Below are positions 16,965 through 24,619 of a DNA stretch of 64,000 nt, one piece after another. Each line of letters begins with the position of its first letter. Within the stretch, counting starts at the first letter, position 1. The translations under genes and the position numbers were made by a program. The notes beneath the pieces were generated by a model that was not told where the DNA came from, searched no databases, and worked only from the letters and a program-made list of their open reading frames with translations. Source of the stretch: Burkholderia sp. BCC1644 (GTDB lineage Bacteria > Pseudomonadota > Gammaproteobacteria > Burkholderiales > Burkholderiaceae); the NCBI RefSeq assembly GCF_902833225.1, contig NZ_CADFEI010000001.1, forward strand, positions 620,001-684,000. The letters run 5' to 3'.

Positions 16965-17909
16965 ATGAAACGCAAGAACAAGGCAACGCTCGCCGGGCTC
17001 GGCGCGGTGGTGTTGTGGGCCTCGGTGGTCGCGCTCGTCCGCGGCGTCAGTGAAAGTCTCGGCGCGACCGGCGGCGCCGCGATGATCTATACGGTGGCGT
17101 CCGTGCTTCTGCTGTTTTCGGTCGGCTTCCCCGATCTAAGCAAGTTCCCGAAAAGCTATCTGCTCTGGGGCGGGCTGCTGTTCGTCTCGTACGAGCTGTG
17201 CCTCGCGCTGTCGATCGGCTATGCGAGCAACGGGCAGCAGGCGATCGAAGTCGCGATGGTCAACTATCTGTGGCCGAGCCTCACGCTGGTCGCGGCCATC
17301 GTATTCAACAAGCAGCGTGCGAACCTGCTGGTCGTGCCGGGCGTCCTGCTGTCGATGCTCGGCATCTGCTGGGTGCTCGGCGGCGACCGCGGCCTCGATC
17401 CGTCCGGCATGCTGCGCAACGTCGCGGACAATCCGCTGAGCTATGGCCTTGCATTCATCGGCGCGCTGATCTGGGCCGGCTATTGCACGGTGACGGCACG
17501 CCTCGCCGACGGCAAGAACGGCGTCACGCCGTTCTTCATGCTGGTTGCCGCGGTGCTCTGGATCAAGTTCGCGATGGAAGGCGGCGGCGGCATGACGTTC
17601 AGCTTTCACGCGGTCCTGTATCTCGTGCTGGCAGCGTCCGCGCTGGGATTCGGCTATGCGGCCTGGAATACCGGCATCATGCACGGCAACGTGACGGTCA
17701 TCGTCGGCGCGTCGTACTTCACGCCGGTGCTCGCCGCCGCGTTCGCCGCGACGCTGCTGCATGCGCCGCTGTCGGTCGAATTCTGGCAAGGCGCGTTGAT
17801 GGTGTGCGGCGGGTCGATCCTGTGCTGGCTCTCGACGCGCAGCCGACGCAAGGACAATGCCGCGCCCGTTCGCGTCGGCAAAGTGGCCGAAGGCGATTGC
17901 CACGGATGA
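16965..17909 (+). CDS. yddG: Aromatic amino-acid exporter YddG-like (DMT superfamily)
   Basis: Encodes 314 aa with 10 predicted helices. It closely follows E. coli YddG across its length, for example KATLAGLGAVVLWAS, VRGVSESLGATGGAAMIY, LLFVSYELCLALSIGYA, VAMVNYLWPSLT, WVLGGDRGL, NPLSYGLAFIGALIWAGYCTVTA, GNVTVIVGASYFTPVL and FWQGALMVCGGSILCWL. E. coli YddG exports aromatic amino acids and some other solutes. The start at 16965 (MKRKNK) has an AGGA just upstream. It follows the ALDH gene by 140 bp and could be cotranscribed. Confidence 0.9.
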   Translation: MKRKNKATLAGLGAVVLWASVVALVRGVSESLGATGGAAMIYTVASVLLLFSVGFPDLSKFPKSYLLWGGLLFVSYELCLALSIGYASNGQQAIEVAMVNYLWPSLTLVAAIVFNKQRANLLVVPGVLLSMLGICWVLGGDRGLDPSGMLRNVADNPLSYGLAFIGALIWAGYCTVTARLADGKNGVTPFFMLVAAVLWIKFAMEGGGGMTFSFHAVLYLVLAASALGFGYAAWNTGIMHGNVTVIVGASYFTPVLAAAFAATLLHAPLSVEFWQGALMVCGGSILCWLSTRSRRKDNAAPVRVGKVAEGDCHG

Positions 17910-17979
17910 CACTGCCTGGCGTAATCGGCGCAAGGCTGGCTTGCAGCCAGCCGTTCCCCCAAGCGTCGGCCATCGCGCC

Positions 17980-18612
17980 CTAGCTTCGCGACTCCAGCGC
18001 GATCCGTACGGCCAGTCCGGCCAGCACGGTGCCCATCAACCAGCGCTGGGCCGACGCCCAGAGCGGCCGCCCCGCGAGAAAGCCCGCGATCGAACCGGCC
18101 GTGCACGCGATCAGCGCATTCACGCTGACGCTCACCGCGATTTGCACGCAGCCCAACACCAGCGATTGCGCCAGCACGCTGCCGTGGCCCGGCGAGATGA
18201 ATTGCGGCAACAGCGACAGATACATCACCGCGATCTTCGGGTTCGCCAGGTTCGTGACGAAACCCATCGTGAACAGCCTCGCACGGCTGTCATGCGGCAA
18301 TTGCCGGACCTGGAACGCCGAGTGGCCACCGGGTTTCAGCGCCTGCCACGCCAGGTAGGCGAGATACAGCGCGCCGGCAAGGCGCAGCGCGTCGTACGCA
18401 TACGGCACGGTCATCACCAGCGCGGTAATGCCGAATGCCGCGCATACCATGTAGAACACGAACCCAAGCGCGACGCCGCCGAGCGACACGAGCCCGGCAC
18501 GGCGGCCCTGGCAGATCGCGCGCGACACCAGGTAGATCATGTTCGGTCCGGGCGTCAGCACCATGCCGAGCGACACGAGTCCGAACGCAAACAGGGTGGG
18601 CAAGGCCGGCAC
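17980..18612 (-). CDS. LysE/RhtB family amino-acid exporter
   Basis: Encodes 210 aa from a GTG at 18612 that has AAGGAG 6 nt upstream; this gives the usual LysE length, whereas the longer open frame has no good start. It has six helices and the family signature LTPGPNMIYLVSRAICQGRRAG near the N-terminus, plus GFVTNLANPKIAVMYLSLLPQF. It should export an amino acid or derivative. A perfect 22-bp palindrome lies 47 bp upstream and is a likely operator for a local regulator. Confidence 0.85.
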   Translation of the reverse strand: MPALPTLFAFGLVSLGMVLTPGPNMIYLVSRAICQGRRAGLVSLGGVALGFVFYMVCAAFGITALVMTVPYAYDALRLAGALYLAYLAWQALKPGGHSAFQVRQLPHDSRARLFTMGFVTNLANPKIAVMYLSLLPQFISPGHGSVLAQSLVLGCVQIAVSVSVNALIACTAGSIAGFLAGRPLWASAQRWLMGTVLAGLAVRIALESRS

Positions 18613-18658
18613 GGCAATCTCCTTCAGGGCAACGGGGCGAGGTCCGATCAATATATTG

Positions 18659-18680
18659 CATGCCGACAATTGTCGGCATG
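18659..18680. promoter_or_regulatory. Perfect 22-bp palindromic operator upstream of the LysE gene
   Basis: CATGCCGACAA followed directly by its reverse complement, with no spacer and no mismatch. It lies between the LysE start and the convergent end of the neighbouring LysR gene, in an AT-richer patch (ATATATT just beside it). It looks like the binding site of a dimeric regulator; which one is unknown. Confidence 0.6.
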
Positions 18681-18729
18681 AATAAACTGCAAGCCGCCCA
18701 TGAACCCCGTTCATCGCGCCGCCCTCCCT

Positions 18730-19626
18730 CTACCCTCTCCTTTTCGTGCGTGCGTGGATCGCCTTCCCCGCCTTCGCCCGTTGCGCGTCGACGAGCCTCA
18801 CGAATTCATCGGTCACCGCGTTGCCGGCCGTGTTCCACGCCAACCGCACGGAACGATGCAGCCGCGGCGACAGGTCCAGCACGCGGCCGCCGAACGGCGT
18901 GTACGTGAGCGTGATGCGCGGCACGATCGACACGCCCATCCCGGCCTCCGCCATCGACAGGATGGTACGCATCTCCACCACGTTGAACGCGGCCTGCAGC
19001 GGCGCGCCGCCGCGCGCGAAATAATCCGCGATCACCGGCCCGCACCCGGCCTTCGAAAAAATGAACGGCGCCGCGGACAACTGCCTGGCCGACACGCTCT
19101 TGCGGCCGGCGAACATCCCGTCGGCCGCCACCGCGACGAAATCCTCGTCGAGCAGCGGCAGGTTGTGCGCGAAACTCTTCGTGCCGGCCACCACGCCGAC
19201 GTCGGCCGTCCCGTCGTCGATCCATCCTTCGACTTCACTGTCCGTGCCTTCGAGCAGCACCGCCGATACGCCCTCGTGCTGCTCCTTCAACGCCTCGAGC
19301 GCGGGGGCGACGAACGCCAGCGACACGCTCGGCAACGACGCGACCACCAGCCGCCCTTCGAGCTTGCCGCGCGACAGGCTGAACTGCTGGCGCAACATCT
19401 GTGCTTCACGGACGACGCTCTGGACGTACGGCCACAGGCGTTCGCCCGCGGCCGTCAGGACGACGGGCTGCCGGTCGCGCCAGAGCAGCTTGACCTGCGT
19501 GATGTCCTCCAGCTCGGTCAGCGCATGGCTGATCGCGGACTGGCTGCGGCTGAGCCGGTCGGCGGCGGCCGTGAGCGAACCGAGTTCGACTACGGCCGCC
19601 AGGGCCTGCAACTGGGCAAGCGTCAT
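18730..19626 (-). CDS. LysR-family transcriptional regulator
   Basis: Encodes 298 aa from the ATG at 19626, which has AAGGAA 5 nt upstream. The HTH is at about 1-60 (LAQLQALAAVVELGSLTAAADRLSRSQSAISHALTELED), and a periplasmic-binding-like effector domain follows (VASLPSVSLAFVAPAL..DVGVVAGTKS..GMGVSIVPRITL). It is divergent from the TauE/SafE exporter gene at 20041 and probably regulates it; the LysE gene downstream is another candidate target. Confidence 0.9.
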   Translation of the reverse strand: MTLAQLQALAAVVELGSLTAAADRLSRSQSAISHALTELEDITQVKLLWRDRQPVVLTAAGERLWPYVQSVVREAQMLRQQFSLSRGKLEGRLVVASLPSVSLAFVAPALEALKEQHEGVSAVLLEGTDSEVEGWIDDGTADVGVVAGTKSFAHNLPLLDEDFVAVAADGMFAGRKSVSARQLSAAPFIFSKAGCGPVIADYFARGGAPLQAAFNVVEMRTILSMAEAGMGVSIVPRITLTYTPFGGRVLDLSPRLHRSVRLAWNTAGNAVTDEFVRLVDAQRAKAGKAIHARTKRRG

Positions 19627-20040
19627 CGGATTTCCTTGTTTCGATGGCATGTATTCGCCGCATGATGCGGCAAACCATCATGAATTATATTGAATCGGCG
19701 CCATCGCACGGAACGCCGCGCCCGCACCACGCCGGGGTCGAGCCGGACATCGTCGGCAGCGCTCAGGTAAGATGCACGCTCGATCCGCCGCGCCCTTGCC
19801 TGCGCACCGGCCGGCGGTCGATTAGCCAGGTTGAACCACGCCACCGCGTTGCCCATGCTTGCCGGCACGACCTGCCGGCCTGGACCGGAGCCGCGCGCCC
19901 GCCGGCCGCACACGAGGCGGCGCCATGCGATCGCATGACCGGTTCAAGCCAGACAAAAACGAACGCGTGCGAAACGCACGCGACCGCAACGGGCTCCGTC
20001 GACAGCGCTCGCTGCCGGATATGCCGCGACATGCCATTCC
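19627..20040. other. Divergent intergenic region between a LysR gene and tauE-like gene (414 bp)
   Basis: No gene with convincing coding character. There is an AT-rich patch around 19678-19697 (ATGAATTATATTGAATC) close to the LysR start, suitable for a LysR-bound promoter. Nothing else is recognised. Confidence 0.5.
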
Positions 20041-20925
20041 ATGATTCATTTCAATCTGACTGAAGGTGTGCTGGTTTCCAGCCTGCAGGCGCTCACCGTG
20101 CTCGACCTGGCCGGCATCGCCATTGCGCTGCTGCTGGGCGGCATGGCCAAGGGCATCACGGGGATCGGCGTGCCGCTGATCGCGATGCCGATCCTCAGCC
20201 AGTTCCTGCCGATCCGGCATGCGGTGCTGCTGCTGTCGATGCCGATCATCCTCGGCAACATTCCGCAGGCGCTGGAAGGCGGCCAGGTGCTGGCGACGGC
20301 CCGGAAAATCGCCGCGCCGATCGCAGGCACGGTGATCGGCAATATCGTCGGCGTCGCGATCCTGCTGTCGCTCAATCCGGGGCACGCGCAGGCGGCCTCC
20401 GGTGCGCTCCTGATCGTGGCCGCGGCGCTGATGCTCGCCGCGCCGAAACTCAACCTGCCGGAAGCGTGGCAGAAGCCGGTCGGGTTCGCGCTCGGCTTCG
20501 GCGCGGCGCTGATGGAAAGCATCGCGTCGGTTCCCGGGCCGCTGCTCGCGACCTACCTGATTTCATCCGGCGCGACCGGCCGTGTGTTCACGAAGCAGAT
20601 CGCGATCATCCTCGTGGTGTCGATCGTCACGCTGATCACGACGTTCAGCGGCGCCGCGCATGCAAGCGCCGCCGATCTGGCGATCTCGGCGGCGGCCAGC
20701 CTGCCGGCCATCGCCGGCATGTGGCTGGTTCGCCCGCTGCGGGACAAGATGTCGCCGAAAATCTTCCGGATGGTGGTCCTGCTGTTCGTGCTCGTCGCGG
20801 CGTCGCAAATGATCTGGAAATCGGGCGTGTTGCGGCACGGCAGCCCGCACGTCGCGCAGGGCGACAGCGCACACGCGGTCCGGAACCAGCAAGCGGCGCC
20901 ATCACCGGTCGCGCATGCGTTCTGA
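20041..20925 (+). CDS. TauE/SafE family anion/sulfite exporter
   Basis: Encodes 294 aa with eight or so hydrophobic helices. The two-fold repeated family pattern is visible: LLGGMAKGITGIGVPLIAMPIL in the first half and GFALGFGAALMESIASVPGPLLATYLISSGA in the second. Members export small anions such as sulfite, sulfoacetate or organosulfonate products. The divergent LysR gene is the probable regulator. The C-terminal 35 residues are polar and atypical. Confidence 0.85.
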   Translation: MIHFNLTEGVLVSSLQALTVLDLAGIAIALLLGGMAKGITGIGVPLIAMPILSQFLPIRHAVLLLSMPIILGNIPQALEGGQVLATARKIAAPIAGTVIGNIVGVAILLSLNPGHAQAASGALLIVAAALMLAAPKLNLPEAWQKPVGFALGFGAALMESIASVPGPLLATYLISSGATGRVFTKQIAIILVVSIVTLITTFSGAAHASAADLAISAAASLPAIAGMWLVRPLRDKMSPKIFRMVVLLFVLVAASQMIWKSGVLRHGSPHVAQGDSAHAVRNQQAAPSPVAHAF

Positions 20926-21255
20926 AAGCTGCAACGCGTAGTATTCGCGGACCCGGCGTATCGCTCCGGCCTGCGACGCCGACGATACGCTGCCGACTGT
21001 GCTGTTCGCACGCTGATGCCGACATCGGCGCTGCCACGTTTTCAGAGACACGAAATGGAAACCTATGTGTTGCTGGGCTGCGGGTTCGGCCTTGGCCTGT
21101 TGATCGCGATCTGGGGCATCTGGTCGCTCAGATAAGGCGACCGGCCCCGTCCATGCGCAAGCAATCCGTATGGCGATGGACGGGAAACTGTAGTTTGCCG
21201 CCATGCCTTCAGCCACATTGCTTCGCACTCCGATCCAGCCATCCGGCAGCATCGG
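20926..21255. other. Convergent intergenic region (330 bp)
   Basis: Lies between the tauE-like gene and the 3' end of the next LysR gene. It contains one possible very small membrane ORF (21055-21135) and otherwise nothing recognised. Confidence 0.5.
21055..21135 (+). CDS. Possible 26-aa single-helix membrane microprotein
   Basis: ATG 21055 to TAA 21135. After METYV, the residues LLGCGFGLGLLIAIWGIW form one clear transmembrane helix with a short basic tail (SLR). Hydrophobic composition in a 330-bp gap is suggestive, but there is only a weak ribosome-binding sequence (AGAGA) and no homology can be tested here. Confidence 0.3.
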   Translation: METYVLLGCGFGLGLLIAIWGIWSLR

Positions 21256-22206
21256 TCATGCGTGCCGCTCCGCCTTCGACGGCACGCGCGACCGGGCTTC
21301 ACGGAAGCGCACGCACTCGGCCTTGAGCCAGTCCGAAAAGGCGGCGGTCCGCGGGTCGTCCGGGTTGCGTGACAGCAGCACGTAGCGCGCCGGCGCACGC
21401 ACGTGTGCGCCGAACACATCGACGAGCCGTCCGCTCTGAATCTCGTCATGCACGAGCGCCGCGCGCGCAATCGCGACACCCTGATGGTTCAACGCGGCCG
21501 TGATCGCCAGGCTGGAAAAATTGAACTGAGGCCCGTCCAGATGCGCGATCCACGCCGGCCGGACGGCCTCCAGCCACGTACGCCACTCGACGAACTCGGG
21601 TGCGCCGTCCCACGGCGCGGCATCGTGCAGCAACACGACGCCGTCCGGCGACTCCCCGCTGGCGAACGCCGGATGCTGCGCCAGATACGCCGGCGTGGCG
21701 ACCGGGAACAGGATCTCGTCGAGAATGACCTCGGCATGCAGTCGACCGTATTGCACGGGGTCATAGCGCACGGCCACGTCGATGTCGCCGGTCTCCATCG
21801 CCTCGCGGTCCAGCACCTGGAATTCGGCCTGCACACGCACCGACACGGCCGGCTGCTGCCGGTGAAACCCGGTCAGGCGCGGCATCAGCCACTGCAATGC
21901 AAGCGATGGCAGACAACTGACCTGCAGCGGCGCATCCGACATGCCGAGCGCCTGAAGCGTGCGATGAATATCGCCGATTGCGCCCGACATCGTCCCGAGC
22001 AGGATCGCGCCCTTCTCCGTCAGCCTCAACCCGCGCGCCTGGCGCACGAACAGCGGATAACCCAGCCGGTCCTCCAGATTCCGGATCTGCTGGCTCACGG
22101 CGCTTTGCGTCAGGTTGAACGCCTGCGCCGTCTTCGTGAAGCTCAACAGCCGGCCGGCCGTTTCAAAGCAGAGCAACGCACCGAGGATCGAACCGTCCAG
22201 TCTCAT
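21256..22206 (-). CDS. LysR-family regulator, probable D-serine dehydratase activator (DsdC-type)
   Basis: Encodes 316 aa. The HTH is at about 5-65 (LLCFETAGRLLSFTKTAQAFNLTQSAVSQQIRNLEDRLGYPLFVR), and the effector domain contains SLALQWLMPRLTGF and LLHDAAPWDGAPEFVEWRTWLEA, which parallel the corresponding parts of E. coli DsdC (also of the GcvA branch). It is divergent from dsdA with 109 bp between, the classic LysR-target arrangement. It probably activates dsdA in the presence of D-serine; that function is inferred. Confidence 0.85.
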   Translation of the reverse strand: MRLDGSILGALLCFETAGRLLSFTKTAQAFNLTQSAVSQQIRNLEDRLGYPLFVRQARGLRLTEKGAILLGTMSGAIGDIHRTLQALGMSDAPLQVSCLPSLALQWLMPRLTGFHRQQPAVSVRVQAEFQVLDREAMETGDIDVAVRYDPVQYGRLHAEVILDEILFPVATPAYLAQHPAFASGESPDGVVLLHDAAPWDGAPEFVEWRTWLEAVRPAWIAHLDGPQFNFSSLAITAALNHQGVAIARAALVHDEIQSGRLVDVFGAHVRAPARYVLLSRNPDDPRTAAFSDWLKAECVRFREARSRVPSKAERHA

Positions 22207-22220
22207 CTATATAAGTCAGG

Positions 22221-22236
22221 CTAATGTATGGATTAG
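22221..22236. promoter_or_regulatory. LysR-type inverted repeat CTAAT-N6-ATTAG
   Basis: Lies in the 109-bp divergent promoter region between the LysR gene and dsdA, close to the LysR start, in an AT-rich patch. Size and position fit a LysR recognition site that would serve both autoregulation and activation of dsdA. Confidence 0.5.
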
Positions 22237-22315
22237 AAATCGGCGCTTTTGCGCAGTCGCCTTGAATCGTAGCATTTCAGCCTGGTATCCCGCTCAACGA
22301 ACACGAGGCTGCTCC

Positions 22316-23635
22316 GTGACCGCACCGCTTCAACCCGCCGATCTATTAGCCAGACTGCAATCCCGCCAACCGCTGCTGTGGCTGAACCCGGACACCGGCC
22401 GCCCGTTGCCGCAGGGCGCGCCTTCGCTCGACGCGATCGCGGCGGCCGAAGCGAGACTGGCGCGCTGCGAGCCGCTGATGGCCGAACTGTTTCCGGAACT
22501 CGCGGCCACCGCCGGAAAAATCGAATCGCCGCTGATGCCGGCGGACGACTTGCAGCACGCGTTGTCGCCCACGGGCGACGCGCACGGCGCCTGGTTCATC
22601 AAGCGCGACGACGCATTGCCGATCGCCGGTTCGATCAAGGCGCGCGGCGGCTTTCACGAAGTGCTCGCGCTCGCCGAGTCGATTGCGATCGAACACGGGC
22701 TGCTCGCCCCGGCGGGCGACCGGCGGATCCTCGCGTCGGCCGCTGCGCGCGCGTTGTTCGCCACGCATACCGTCGTCGTGGGCAGCACCGGCAATCTCGG
22801 CTTGAGCATCGGCGTGATGGCCGCCGCGCTGGGGTTCGAATCGGTCGTCCACATGTCGACCGACGCGAAGCCGTGGAAGAAGGCGCGCCTGCGAAACCGT
22901 GGTGTCCGCGTGGTCGAGCACGACGGCGATTACGCGCAAGCGGTCGCCGCCGGTCGATCGCAGGCTCGCGATCAACCGCGCTGCCATTTCGTCGACGACG
23001 AAGGCTCGCCGATGCTGTTCCTCGGCTACGCCGCGAGCGCCCGGCATCTCGCCGCGCAGCTTGCCGAATCGGGCCGCCGCGTGGACGCCGCGCATCCGCT
23101 CTTCGTTCATCTCCCGTGCGGAGTCGGCGGCGCGCCGGGCGGCATCACGTATGGCCTCAAGGCGCTGTTCGGCGAGCACGTGCATTGCTTTTTCGCCGAG
23201 CCTGTCGCGGCGCCATGCATGCTCGTCCAGCTCGCCGCCGGCGCAGGCAGGCCGGTGTCGGTCTACGACATCGGCCTCGACAACCGGACTGAAGCCGATG
23301 GCCTGGCGGTCGCACAGGCCTCACATCTGGTCAGCCCGCTGATGGCGTCGCAGTTGTCGGGCGTCTTCACGGTCAGCGACGCACAGCTCTACGCGCAGTT
23401 GCTCGCGGTTCAACGCGCCACGGGAGTGGAACTGGAGCCGTCGGCCGCAGCCGCCGTCGGCGGGCCGGGCTGGTTGGCCCAATCACCGGCCGGCAGGGAC
23501 TACCTGCGCCGCCACGCGATCGACATGCGCGCGTCCACGCACGTTATCTGGGCAACCGGCGGCTCGCTCGTTCCGCCGGAAGAACATCGTCGCTTCCAGT
23601 CTCACGCGAAGGCGCTCGCCGTGCCCGGCGCCTGA
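22316..23635 (+). CDS. dsdA: D-serine dehydratase (D-serine ammonia-lyase)
   Basis: Encodes 439 aa from a GTG at 22316 (GAGG upstream), close to the 442 aa of E. coli DsdA; the open frame further left overlaps the divergent regulator. It is a PLP fold-type II enzyme: SIKARGGFHEV carries the PLP Lys, VGSTGNLGLSIGVMAAALGF the phosphate-binding loop, HLPCGVGGAPGGITYGLK a second Gly-rich loop. It converts D-serine to pyruvate and ammonia in the cytoplasm. The divergent LysR gene is its likely regulator. Confidence 0.93.
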   Translation: MTAPLQPADLLARLQSRQPLLWLNPDTGRPLPQGAPSLDAIAAAEARLARCEPLMAELFPELAATAGKIESPLMPADDLQHALSPTGDAHGAWFIKRDDALPIAGSIKARGGFHEVLALAESIAIEHGLLAPAGDRRILASAAARALFATHTVVVGSTGNLGLSIGVMAAALGFESVVHMSTDAKPWKKARLRNRGVRVVEHDGDYAQAVAAGRSQARDQPRCHFVDDEGSPMLFLGYAASARHLAAQLAESGRRVDAAHPLFVHLPCGVGGAPGGITYGLKALFGEHVHCFFAEPVAAPCMLVQLAAGAGRPVSVYDIGLDNRTEADGLAVAQASHLVSPLMASQLSGVFTVSDAQLYAQLLAVQRATGVELEPSAAAAVGGPGWLAQSPAGRDYLRRHAIDMRASTHVIWATGGSLVPPEEHRRFQSHAKALAVPGA

Positions 23636-23687
23636 CGCGTACCGCCGGCGCTCTGCCCCGTTCCCGAAGACCGGTTAGACTGTCCGG

Positions 23688-23942
23688 ATGGAACAATGCC
23701 GTTATTGCCAGAGAATCCGCGATGAATGGGATTGCCACGGGGACGAATGCCGCCGGGCAATCGCCAAGGCGCTGCGCCGGCAGCGTGCGGGCCTGCCGAT
23801 GGTGCCCGATCGCATCCGCAACGAACTGCCGTCCGGCGCGCCGACCCAGCAGGTGATCGCCGTCCTGTCGCGGCAGCGCCTGCGCGCGCGCCGCGGCAAC
23901 GAGGAACGCCGGGAGCGCAAGGAAATCGACGACGACGTCTGA
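23688..23942 (+). CDS. Small cysteine-containing hypothetical protein
   Basis: Encodes 84 aa. N-terminal Cys cluster MEQCRYCQRI..DCHGDECRR (CxxC and CxxxxC), suitable for zinc, then a very basic Arg-rich middle and an acidic end (KEIDDDV). It could be a zinc-ribbon nucleic-acid-binding protein. It lies 52 bp after dsdA on the same strand. No family recognised. Confidence 0.55.
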   Translation: MEQCRYCQRIRDEWDCHGDECRRAIAKALRRQRAGLPMVPDRIRNELPSGAPTQQVIAVLSRQRLRARRGNEERRERKEIDDDV

Positions 23943-24222
23943 TCCGGCCCCCCCGCCACCCGCCTGCATCCATCTCCGCTTTCCGCAACCGCCGGGCGCC
24001 CGCCCGTGCACGCCGTCCGCGCCGCGCCCCCATCGCCGTTCCATTACAGATCCGGCAATATCCAATGGGGACCGAAGAGATTTATCGCGGAATTATTACT
24101 CCACGGGCAACGATCTTTCACCAAAACTCACGTTTACCCTAGGTCAGCCGACGCCTACGATGTAATCAACCGCTTACGACATGGTGTCGAACGCGGAAAG
24201 CCAACAAACATCGGAGGTCATC

Positions 24223-24522
24223 ATGAAATCGCTCGTTTCCGCAGTCGTTGCAGCCGTTGCCCTGTCCGCTTCGTTCGGCGCATTCGCCCAAAGCACCGTG
24301 ACCCGCGCCCAGGTGCGCAACGAACTGGTCCAGCTCGAAAACGCCGGCTACAAGCCGGGCCTGTCGAGCCCGTACTACCCGGCCGACATCCAGGCTGCCC
24401 AAGCCCGCGTACGCGGCGCCGACAACAGCGGCTACGGCGCACAACCAGCCGCAACCGTCCAGGGTGGTGCACCGGCCGTCAAGCCGCAAAGCGCGCACGA
24501 CTCGGTCTACTTCGGCCACTAA
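24223..24522 (+). CDS. DUF4148 domain-containing exported protein
   Basis: Encodes 99 aa. The start at 24223 has a strong GGAGG 8-10 nt upstream. A signal peptide (MKSLVSAVVAAVALSASFGAFAQ) precedes the DUF4148 signature VTRAQVRNELVQLENAGYKPG..YYPADIQAAQARV. This small periplasmic family is abundant in Burkholderia and has no known function. The gene is followed by a near-ideal hairpin terminator. Confidence 0.88.
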   Translation: MKSLVSAVVAAVALSASFGAFAQSTVTRAQVRNELVQLENAGYKPGLSSPYYPADIQAAQARVRGADNSGYGAQPAATVQGGAPAVKPQSAHDSVYFGH

Positions 24523-24558
24523 GCCTGCCGCTGCGCGCATCGCGCGCAGTCCGGCGAT

Positions 24559-24589
24559 GCAACGAGCCCGTCCATGACGGGCTCGTTGC
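24559..24589. terminator. 14-bp-stem terminator between DUF4148 and the GGDEF gene
   Basis: GCAACGAGCCCGTC, loop CAT, then the exact complement, followed by GTTTGC. It lies between two convergent genes and can serve both directions. Confidence 0.75.
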
Positions 24590-24619
24590 GTTTGCAGCGC
24601 ATGTTTTGCCGACCGATGA

